A stretch of 64,000 nucleotides of DNA, taken from positions 229,511 through 293,510 of the forward strand of contig JNEN01001211.1 in assembly GCA_000697355.1 (NCBI GenBank), read 5' to 3'. Under the pieces are notes generated by a model that was given only the letters and a program-made list of their open reading frames with translations, did no database searches and was not told the origin of the DNA. The translations under genes and the position numbers were made by a program. Each line of letters starts with the position of its first letter. Position 1 is the stretch's first letter. Below are positions 10,072-20,600 of this stretch, piece after piece. This stretch comes from Syncephalastrum monosporum B8922 (lineage: Eukaryota > Mucoromycota > Mucoromycetes > Mucorales > Syncephalastraceae).

Positions 10072-13000
10072 TTAGATAAAGCCTGCGTTTTCACGCGGTG
10101 GAACTGCAGGCGGGATGGACCGCAAGATATCGTCAGTGGACATTTCACGGCGATGCTGTCGAGACGTCTTGGACACCGGGCTCTTGGGCAAGGGTGACGA
10201 GTGGTTTTGCTGACTCGGGGCCGGATCAGCAAAGAGGGTGGAAATATGCGAGAGAATGTAGTCGATAGCGTTGATTTTGTGGTTCATATCGACTAGATCC
10301 TTGTTTTCGTCACTGTGGCGCATCAAGGTTGGACCAAATACAACAGCCAGGTTCCTTGATGTCATCAAGTTTTCCGAGCTCTTTTTCTGCACACTACATA
10401 TGCACATTCTATGTGAGACAAGCGAGAGCTTTGCTTCCCATGCTTTCTATCTTACCGGTCCAGATGGAGCATAAGGTATTTGAGTGTGTTGTAGTTTTCA
10501 GTAGGCAGCGCGTGGATAAGCTGGCGGAATTGAGTGCGCTGCTCACCGTTCACGGTGGCGTCCATGAAGCGGGAGTGGAATTCGTGCGTAAACAATGGAT
10601 CGGGTAGGTCACGGAAATATTGCTTCAGGACACTGGTCACCGCGCAAATGTCGTTCCATTGTTCGTCGTCGCACAGATCCAGGGATGTGTCTTCGCGCTC
10701 AAAGGCTTGTTGGATTAAGCGCATCTGGCCGGCTGCGCCTGACTTGCGGTAGATGCCTTCGAAATCCATGCCTATCCAGGAGATCTCGATGTGTGAGTCC
10801 AAGAACAACAATGCGGGTCCTGCATATTTTTCCTTACCGCGTGCTTCGACAGCTTCAATGCATTTCTGGACAACTAGCGGGATCTGGCCATGCTCCAGCT
10901 TTATTTGCTCTGCCAAGTCGTTGCCAAAAATAACTAAAGGAAAGAAGGATTCTTCCATTAGTACGAGGAAAAAAAAAAAAAAAGGTTTGCGTTACGCAAT
11001 ACTTACTCTTTCCATGGGCGCCTTCCTGTCGTTTGCATGTCGTGCCCACGTTGTGCATGCAGCGATAATGGCAGATGTATCCACAATCGTGGCACTTGAG
11101 TTCACTCACGCGCCACATCTTTTCACCGCACGCATCGCATTTCGTGGGACGCAGGAATCGGGTTTGCGTGAACGAGTGGTTGGGCTTTACGAGATCAGAC
11201 GCGCTACCGTGCTCCTTGACGGTGCCTTCGTGTGTGGCATGCATCGGCTTAGTGGGGTCGTACGGGACGCTGATGAGCTCCTCCGCATTCTTTTTGCTAT
11301 CGCTGTGCCCGCGGCGCCGGAACATGGGCCCACCCTTGTTGCGTCGAAACTTGAACATCTTGGGCGGTTCGGCATGGCTTATACTATCTCTCTGGGCCAC
11401 GCGGCGCTGGTGGTCGGACGACTTGCGTTCCAGAGCCGTCGCAGCTGCAGTGGCAGCCGCCGTAGGCTGTTCCAGCTCTGCGGATGGTTTCGCGGATTCA
11501 GGCTCGTCCGTGATAAAGGAGGTGCCAGCCATGATTGCCAACGCTTCGCGTTCGCGCTCGGTCACGCGCCGCGACAGGTCATTGTTCAGTGCAGACAGCT
11601 CGGCATTTTTGGTGTTGAGCATGATCATCTCGTTGATGATATCGTCACGGCCCTTGATCAGTCGCAGATAGTTTGCGCGCGCGGCCTCCATGTCACTCTG
11701 GAGGGAGTGCAGTTGCTGCACTTGGGCGGGCAAGATACGGGAAAACAAGGCATCCGGCGTATTGACGGCTGCATTCATTATCGCAGCCGAAAGACTGTCG
11801 CGCTGGTCCCGCAGCTCTTTGCAGGTGGCCTCGAGCTCACCCTTGGCGCGGCCTAGCTGGGCCAGATCCTCGCGAGTGATTTGGGTCGCTTGCTCGGCAC
11901 CAAACATCGAGGCTTGCTGAAAGACAGCGAGCTCAGATCGCAGCTTGAGCACAAGCGCTTCAGATCCTTGGCGGGCCGCCACCTCTGCAGCATATCCTTG
12001 TTTCACCACATGGAACTCATCCAAAGCTTTCCTGCTGATAGACTAACAGCGAAAAAAAAAAAAAAAATAAAAAATAAATCCACCATTCTCACGAAGAGAC
12101 GTAAGGAACGAACCTTGATCTTATTGAACTTTGTCTCGACCTCGCGCAAGCGGGTCTTCGCACTATCCAGCTCTTTCTCGAGCGATGCCTGGCGCTTGGA
12201 GGGCGCTTCACATTGTGCTGAGGGCAGCTCAACCTTGTCAACGTCGTCATCGAGACTGTTCAAAGAGCGGAAGGTGGTATCAGATGAAGGTGATGCTGAG
12301 CCACGGGTGCGTGGTGGACTGGGGATCGTTTCTGTCGAGCCGTCGCCGAAATGAGTGGTGTCCATCGCGCCACTGTTGAGCATGTGGTTCAGCTCGGCCA
12401 ACTCTTCTGTGCCTGAATAATGCGTGTTCATTCCTGCACCTGAAAATCCCCGGAGATAGCACTTACTTAAACTGACGTCTTTAGGGTTCAGCCCGCTTCG
12501 ATCGTTGTAGGCATCGACAATAGAGTTGGCAGAAGGTTCACGAGTGATATAGGGCTGTCGTAGAGGATTCGTGAAGATATCGTCAATGTGTTGGTGGTGC
12601 TTGAGGTGAGAGTCGAGAGAACTGCCCCTGTGGGGCGGTTTGTTCGCCGCGAGGGATTCCTCCTAAAGAGGCAATAGAAGGTCAGTTATCATGTCATTTC
12701 GGATAATACAATGGTATTAAAGTGCATACCAGAAGTGAATGGGAGGGGTGATGAGAATCAGGATGATGGGTATTACTATTCTGTTGCTGACACAAAAGGC
12801 GATCTTCCTTCCGCTTTTGGCGCAACTGTTTACGCATCTCATGACAAGATGTACAGAAAATGCCCTATACATAAAAGCATAAATCAGTATTTAGGTTAGG
12901 CGCCAATGGAATAACTTACTTTGCTCGTTTGCGTAAATACGAGGTCTTCGATTTTGATGTCGCACTGTGTGCAACGGAAACATTCGGCATGGTAAGCTTC

Positions 13001-13474
13001 GTCACCTAGTGACCATTAACGATAAATGACGTTATACATTAGGGTACATCGCTTATTTTTGTTATCAGACTTACCGGTCATAATCGCTTCGTCTTTGATA
13101 GGTTTACTGCACGCATGACAGCTGTAGGAGCAGTCCTCGCATATCGGACTCCCGTCGCGAAGCAGAAGCAGGTTGCTATAGCACTCTACGAGCTTATGGC
13201 ATTTCGCGCAATGAAAGCTAATGGAGCCACCAAAGTACATTGAGTAAAGAGAGTACAGTTGCAGCGTGTCGTTCACTGTGGAGAGTAGTCGTTTATGCAA
13301 GGAGAGGGGGAGAGGGGCGTAGTGCTGGAAGGAGAAGGCTTACCATTCGAAATGCCAAATGCCGTCACCGAACTGGACTACCGATCCATCTTCAATAGGC
13401 TGATTGCAACCATTGCAGCGAGGGTCTTCGTTTTCGTCGTATACGAGAGCCGCGTCGTCGTAAAATGTTTCCAT
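10072..13474 (-). CDS. LIM-LIM-C1-RhoGAP protein, Rga1-like
   Basis: Nine exons: 13474-13344, 13217-13075, 13005-12920, 12864-12730, 12662-12114, 12042-11007, 10933-10838, 10771-10456, 10393-10072, giving 937 residues. Two LIM zinc fingers lie at the N-terminus (about 20-72 and 76-130; CNGCNQPI...HFECFHCAKC and CHACSKPI...HAECFRCTQC). A disordered Ser/Pro region follows, then a coiled coil (about 330-450), a C1 domain (about 640-690; H-x12-C-x2-C ... C-x2-C-x4-H-x2-C-x7-C all present) and a RhoGAP domain from about 700, with the arginine finger in GIYRKSG and the NLAVVFGPTLMR signature. It should stimulate GTP hydrolysis by Cdc42/Rho at growth sites. Fungal Rga proteins share LIM-LIM-RhoGAP; yeast Rga1/2 lack the C1. 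A 27-nt stretch at 12440-12466 looks like an intron but is also open in frame. Two introns contain long T tracts. Confidence 0.9.
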
Positions 13475-15450
13475 ACACAAGAAGATATAGACAAGAAAGA
13501 TACAAAAGAACGAAAGGGGTGTATAAAGCAGGGGAAGCCTGAGTGGGGGACAGGCGACAGTTCGACTTGGTGGAAAAAAGAGAAAGAAGGGATGGTGGAA
13601 GGATGCCTCTTTTTTTTTTTTTTTGTGCGTGTGTGGAAACAAAGAAAGGTTACAGAAGATTTTACTGCTATGAACGGGCCCAGCTTGGCAAAACTGTAAG
13701 CGGAAATGGCAAAGGGTCCAGCCCAACTCAACTCAACCCAACCCAACCCAACCCAACCATACCCGACTCCTTATTCCGCCTCCGCACTCGACCGAAGACA
13801 CCTCATGTCCATCCTATTTACAAGTAGACTTCTTGAACTTTGTCCTATAAACTATATACGCCACCGATCACTCGCGTTCTGTTCAAATTAAACTTGCATA
13901 TCCTTTCTGAAGCCTCGACATTTGAATGGCTATGTTTTCATCCCGCGCATGCAGATATTCTCAGGCACATGGACCACAAAAGTCTGGAATTCAATTCCGT
14001 CATTTTAATGGATTTTTTTTTATAAAAATCTTAAAACTCGGTCAATAAGAAATCCCTGCCGGTTGGAGTAGCATCCGCTCTATTAATATTACCAGGACTG
14101 GATCTCTATTTTTGGTCGCTCGAGTCGTGGTCGGGAAAGAGCCGCGTTTCATGATCTACCGAATATTCAGCCGTATTCAACAGCATATTTTATTTAAGCG
14201 TGCCATATCGGCTCTTTCCTACAATACCATTTAGGTCATCATTGTCGCATCCCCGTGGCTAATGGTAGGGATTTCTTTATCTGCTGGTGGCACACGCACA
14301 AACTCTTTCGACGCTGGTAACACAACATGTGCTGCTGGTGCCGAAAAAGAGAGCACATCATGGTGATAGCATAATACTTAAACCTATGCAAACACAAGGA
14401 AGTCAAAAGATAATAACACTGAGACAATTAATCGTAATGTGGAGGCAATATAATAAACCCATTCGAGGAAACTTGGGTTCGTTAAGGATGAACTGGCCAA
14501 TGATGTGAGTGTTGATTAATAGCCATGTAAAAAGTCCATGATGAACGTGCCACTTTCATTAACGATATTAGAGAGGCCCAGCCACTGTGTACAACTCGAG
14601 CGAGGAGCCACAAAAAAATAAAAGCTAAATAATGAAGGTCGGCTAATGAGCTGCTCTCAATTTTATCTACCAATTTCTACGCATCAAATAGACCCCTTTC
14701 GCAGAACTGATTGGATCAAGAGCAGTGTTCTATAGAACTTCACATCATCTAAAGCACGCTGGGCCAGACAATGAGCGAATGAAAGTCGCCTCGTGATTGG
14801 CTGCTCGGCTTCAGTGACCTTCGACAGGTCTCAAAAATATTAATAAAGTTCTTAGGTTCGATCGGGGTAGAATTGTTTCAGATCGAGAAAAACTTCCTGT
14901 TGACAGGTGTCCATGGACCCTTATCTTTAATCGTGTTTTACATTAATTAATTAAAGGCCATTGACTTGGCTCTCCATGAGTATTGATGATGAGACACACT
15001 TTATGTGTCCTGAGGACCCTTTTGTAAAAGTGGGTCGACCGACTGCCCACAACATGCCTCCCTGTGGCAGGGGGGTTGCTTCAAGTCGTTGTGTTATGGA
15101 GTTAGTAACTCACACAAGAGAAAAAGTCCGGGCAAAACATACGGTGACTGCAGCTCAATCATGGAAAGGGTAAAAGGAAGTATATAAAGAGGAGTATACA
15201 AAGATGAAAGTAAGGGACGCGTCAAATGAATTTTTCATGGTTATGTGATGGCTGGAATTTAAAAAGATGCTGCTGTATGCAAAATGATATGCAAGGGCAG
15301 AAAGATATGGAATGTACCCATTTTAGCGAAGAAGAGAGCATGAACGCAGTAGTGAAGGCTTAAAGCGAGCAATCTTCATGGAGAAGGGTGTGAACTCCCA
15401 TTGGTGTTGGATGCGCATAGTCCTCTGCTGAATGTGGAAAAGTTATGGTA
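13475..15450. other. Intergenic region upstream of the RhoGAP gene
   Basis: No gene is recognised. It includes a T run at about 13610-13624, a tandem pentamer array (CCCAA units, about 13722-13757) and AT-rich sequence. Short frames on both strands show no conserved motif. The first few hundred bases are the likely RhoGAP promoter and leader. Confidence 0.5.
13722..13757. repeat. Short tandem (CCCAA)n array
   Basis: About seven head-to-tail copies, starting as CTCAA and settling into CCCAA, lie about 250 bp upstream of the RhoGAP start codon. The unit resembles telomere-type sequence only loosely and differs from TTAGGG. Confidence 0.8.
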
Positions 15451-16000
15451 GCCGCCGGTAACCGACCGAAAGGATCGTTACTCTGCTGAGCTGGTACTAC
15501 TGCACCCCCTCATTTTTGTGTATGACCTATACGCAATAGAAGACAAAATAACTTACTGCCAGCTAGAATCATTTATAGCCATAGCAAGTATACGAATCAG
15601 TGATGCGAATTGGTGAGTGATATGACGGGCTCGGGATCTCATGGCAGGATGATACATGAATAGAACAGTAAACTGAAGAATGTCCATTTTATGACGTAGC
15701 GCATGTTTCTTTTGTGTGTTAGTGCCACCGTACTTACTTTTAGGTACAGTCTCAGTAAAGATGAAACAAATGCTGGGCATTGCAAATAGGACACCTGGAC
15801 ATGTAGGCCCAATGCTGTAGAGGGGCACATGATCAGGTTCAGCATGACGGTGGTAGTGTATCTCTGTCTTTGACAACAATAAATGAAGCCCTTGCACAGA
15901 TGGGATCATGGTCAACTGTGAGCGTCCCTGGATAAAAGGCATCCTCGTTATACTTTACATAAATAGACAAGTGCATGATGTTGGGCGGGGTACATGTATG
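15450..16000 (-). pseudogene. Possible degenerate or spliced coding remnant, family unknown
   Basis: Minus-strand translation gives a coding-like run (AFYPGTLTVDHDP and SFIVVKDRDTLPPS) that stops near 15842. An overlapping second frame continues with DHVPLYSIGPTCPGVLFAM and FIFTETVPK, and after a good donor (about 15736, gtaagtacgg) with KHALRHKMDILQFTVLF. A second donor-like gtaagt is at about 15555. The change of frame suggests a decayed gene or transposon fragment, though a spliced gene with unusual joins is possible. I recognise no family. Confidence 0.22.
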
Positions 16001-16181
16001 CATGATAGGTGTACATATACGTCGACGTAGGTTGGTAACATGGTCTGCAGAAGAAGAAAAATAAGAAAAATAAAAAAATAAAAAGGGGAAGAGTATTACA
16101 GATAGGGTTTCGGGAGGATTCAAAAGAAAAGCACGACGAGTTCTCTGCATAGACACCCCCTTTCTTTTGCTTTTTTTGCTC

Positions 16182-17498
16182 ATGACAATCAAACAGCCAC
16201 TTACGCAAGACGAACACGAACCATCCTCGTCCAGCATTGGAATTAAATCAGATATCACGTTCTCTACTTCAGCAACGGCGGCAGGAAGTCGACCCCGAAA
16301 GCACCACCACCATCATCATGCGCACCATCATAGCAACAGTACAAGCACCGCCTACTACCACAAGCAGTTCTTTTATCCGCTGCATCGATCGCTGACAGAC
16401 GAAGAGAGCTACAACCACAGACCGTCGCCGATCACCCGGTTTGTAGCTAAGCTGCTAAGTATGTAATGTGCATACTGAGCGAAAAAGAATGTGTTTGTAA
16501 CAAGACGGAAAAAACATGTAAAAAAAGGTCTGGGAAGCAAAGACGTGGACGGGCATGGAGAAAGGGCAAATGGAAGAAAGAAAGACGGCGGTGGCGGACA
16601 ACCGCGACCTCCTCTTACACACAAGTCACACTCGACCACCTCCATCACTAAAGGCGAATCCGTCATTTCTTCGGCTTCATCTCTGCGAGATTCTCCCGTC
16701 ACTGTCCTCGACTGGCAACAAGACGACTCGTCTTCTACACTTGTCGGCAGCAATAGCGCCAACGATAGCAACAACAACTCGCAAATCCTTTCTTCGCCTC
16801 TTTCTGCCCGAGACGCGTTAGTCTCGGCTTCTACTACGAAACGCGAACGCGTCATTGCATTCCTCGACGCTATGGATCCTCCCAAACTCGTAAATCGCAG
16901 GGCTGACACCGAGCCTGTGCTCTCTTCCGAACTTGCTGAACAGGTAGGAACCTACAAAATAAGAAAGCCGGATAAACGGCTTGACGCCCCATCGGCATGA
17001 AATTATAACAAAGATTGGGATGAATAGCTCCGGCCATACCTTCCACGGCGATACCGCCTTGCGTCGCAGTGGTCGCTTGTGTACAGTCTCGACCAGCATG
17101 GTACGAGTCTGATGACCCTCTATCGCCTCGCCAAAGCCAACCGCGGGCCCTGCATCCTTGCCATCAAGGACGCGGACGAGCATATCTTTGGGGCCTTCCT
17201 CAACGAGACCTTGAGACTCTCTGCTCCTTCCTACTACGGCACAGGCGAGTGCTTTCTCTGGAAGCAGCAACATACCAAGCTCAAGGTCTACCCTTGGACG
17301 GGCAAAAACGAATACATGATTCTGACCGAACCGGACTTTTTTGCCATCGGCGGCGGCGATGGTAAATTTGGGCTATGGATCAATTCTGACCTCGAAAAGG
17401 GCCACAGCGAGACATGCCCTACCTTTGATAACGACGCCCTCACGCCCTCTCCAGAATTTGCATGCATCGAACTAGAACTTTGGGCCTTCCAGATCTAA
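16182..17498 (+). CDS. OXR1: TLDc-domain oxidation resistance protein (OXR1)
   Basis: Three exons, 16182-16458, 16528-16943, 17028-17498, give 387 residues. The N-terminal 225 residues are disordered, with a His-rich block (HHHHHHAHHH) and Ser/Asn-rich stretches. The C-terminal TLDc domain (about 230-387) starts at RPYLPRRYRLASQWSLVYSL and ends in the typical F-A-C-I-E-L-E-L-W-A-F; between are CILAIKD, FGAFLNE and GGGDGKFGLW, hallmarks of the TLDc fold. OXR1-type proteins protect against oxidative stress and, in yeast and animals, bind the V-ATPase and promote its disassembly. The convergent neighbour, RAV1, promotes V-ATPase assembly. That proximity may be chance. Confidence 0.93.
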
Positions 17499-17684
17499 AT
17501 ACACACAGTAAAGCAAAAGCACAGCACAACACAGCACAGCACAGCATAGGACCGCACAGCCAGCACACATATACACCCCAGAAACACAAACATATATATC
17601 ATAATATATAAATCATATAAATAATGCACCTTTCTCATTCTCTCTCTTCCTCGGCTGTTTTATATTTGGCTTGGTTTGTTATTC

Positions 17685-20600
17685 TCATACTCTACAGCGG
17701 ATCAAACCGCCCGGTCCAGAAGTGTAGACATAGTAAGACTCGCAATCCTTGCCTGGCTTCATGTCAATCTGTGTCACCCCGTACGCTTTCAGCTAATGCA
17801 GCAGTCTATGTTAGAATTGCCCAAATAATGATGTTCTACTGCATGTCGAATACTTGCCGGAAACCTATTGAGCCCCAGAAACCGATTGCGTGGTTGGATA
17901 TCGAAGCTTTCTGTTTGTTTATATGTCGATGCGTCCCATAATTTAAGTTCTCCATCCACTGATCCGGTCACGAGTGTATTGTTTGCAATTGATATGGACC
18001 GTATCCGTCCCGGGTGGGCCGTGAACGTATGCACCACACTGCGCTGCCGAACATCCGATACAGCTACAGAAGCACATACCTTTTTAGCCATGCAAGGACA
18101 AGCAATCGCAGCTTGCTGGTTTTTTTTTTTTTTTTTTTACCTATGTCGCCTCGCTTGCCACCTGAGAAGAGTAAAGACCGGTCTGGATCGTACGCAATGG
18201 CATATGCACCGCTGTCATGGGCCGGGAGCGCTGTTTGTCGCACCATCATTGTTTAGTATACAGGACAGAAGTCAACCTGACACTTACAGCACACAAGTGC
18301 CTTGGATGGGGGCAGTAATGTGTCCCAGAGACAAACATGGTCACGCCTAGGAACAGAGATTGAGCATTGGATACACACACACACACACACACACCACACA
18401 TGCTATTTCAAAACCTACCGTCGACTCATTGCAACCGAGGTGCCGGCGGAAGCAACCAAGCTGCTGGCGCTGGTAAACGTAAAGTCTCGCGTGGCCTTAG
18501 AGTGACAGGAGGGAAGCGTCTATGCGTCGTTGTAAGTAACGGGTCTCCAGCGCCATGACCAGCTTACATAATACGGCTTATTGGAGTGCGAATGTGAGTC
18601 GAAGCGCCAAAATTGTAAACCTCCCGTGGTATCGCCCGCTGCAAATCGTTGGCCGTGAGGGTCAAAATGCACACTAAGGCATGTATGAGATGAGAAGAAA
18701 AAGGTTTCATAATGTCATACCGAGTCGTCTTGCCATGGCCACCATAATAGCTAGCGACCTCACGGTCTTGGCCAAACTGCCAGAGCACCACGCTCGGACC
18801 GCCATTGGTCACTTCACAACCCGTGATATCTATCTTTATGGTCAAAGTACTGCCAATGTCATGAAAAAAAAAAAAAAGAGCGCGACTTACAAAAGGGAAA
18901 ATGTGGGTGGGCTTCTGCACATGTGGCCGACACATTGCGTTTCAAACCGACCAGATCTGCGCTAGAGTCGACTGAGCTCGCGCCTGCGGGCGAGCGCGTC
19001 GGATCGCCACCGCCACTTTCCTTGCCGGCTTGACAAAAATAAAGCGAATTAAGGAGCTGTTGAAAGAGGACCATGGAAGCGACTTACGTATGCCGAGTGA
19101 TCGCTTCAGCGAATCATGCAAACTTTCCAGGTTGACATGAGTTGAAGCCTCAGGGACGCGAAGGCTCGCGGGCGAGGCCGCACCTGTGGGTGTGCGTCCC
19201 TGCAGACGGCCTGGTGCCAGGTGCGAAGGGACCCGGAGCGGCTCGCGTCGGTTGGTTTTGGGTGTGCCGGCTTCGGAGAGCGTATCCACGTCAGACTCGT
19301 CCAGCTCCTCTTCCGTATCAGGATAGCTGTCACTGTGATGATGGTTGTTGTGGTGATGCGGGTGGTCGTGTCCCACCGACGAAGCCGAGTTCGTTCGCAT
19401 CAAGGGCTACGGGGCCGCGTCAGATACATGTATACACATGCACGGGGAAAACCTCTTACCACAGCCCCAAAATGGCGTGCCGAGTTAAGGTCGATCTCTT
19501 GGATCTCGGACTTCATGCAAACCGCAACTATTTCCGAGCATGTCTATACAGAAGAAAAAGAATAAGAATGAGAGGAAAGAAATAGAGTCAGCCTGTGGTT
19601 GCTTTGACTTACCGAATTCATGGCGAAAGCATGTGCCGTTGTCGGTGTCACGTAGACAGATTGGGGCTGACGCTGTGTCGGCTCCGCAAATATGTTGATC
19701 TCGGATGGCTACATATACACAAGAAGATGAGCGCATACAAAAGGTTATCGAAGGATGGGTTCCTACCGAGAAGTCAACAAATGGCAAAAGCTTCTCAGAT
19801 GTACGCAATGATCGGAGCGAGTGCCAGTATTTCTTTTGCCGGAGCGTGCGGAACTGTCTCAGAACATTGCGCCGGGTAAGATCATTCTCGAGCTGGTCTC
19901 GGATACTCTCTTTAAGAGTGTGGATACGGTAGGCAATCTTGTCCAGAGTATCTGTCCATAAAAGTGACAGTAGGTCGCCTAAACAATCACATGTGTGTTA
20001 TTTGGCTGGCTTTGTTTCCTGTTCACTTACTGCTCAGGGCGGAATCATTTTCGGCGTGCTGCATCCAGTGTTCTAGGACAAATAGCATATAGTTAAGCGA
20101 TGCGACCTCAAGTAACTGGGCGCCTGCGGTCGTGTCCTTATAATCCTTGAGCGGCTGGTACACTTCCTCCTCCATGTTGTAGCCAAACAGACTGTCCTCC
20201 GAAAATGTCTCAATATCGTCCATGTCCGTCTCGGCCATCTTGCTCTCGCCCTGATCGAGACGCTCGAGGACGTGCCTGATGTTTTCTCGCGTAGATAAGC
20301 CGTCGAGGAAGCCTTTGAGGTGGACTAACAGAGTCCAGGATTTCTCAAGATGGCGCTGACGGAGTGTAACCGTCACCAGCGAGAGGAACGTGCCGAGTAT
20401 GATTCTTTGGCTCTCCAAGAAGGGTCTGTTGATTCTGATTTGCATCTGGCTCCACAAGTCAAAGGTATCGATAGTGTGTCTAGAAATACGTCAGTCTTTT
20501 TTTTCTGCGCACAGTCATGCAGGTCTGAATCATACCCATCCCATCGTTCGCAGAATGCGAGCTCAGCATAGCCAAGCTCTTGATAGCCCATGGCCAGGCG

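Noticed and set aside
10753..12354. Long plus-strand frames (up to 367 codons) across the RhoGAP gene
   Set aside because: They are antisense shadows; the minus strand carries LIM, C1 and RhoGAP motifs with matching splice phases.
13722..13757. Telomeric repeat
   Set aside because: The unit is five bases, the array is short and it is internal to a gene-rich region.
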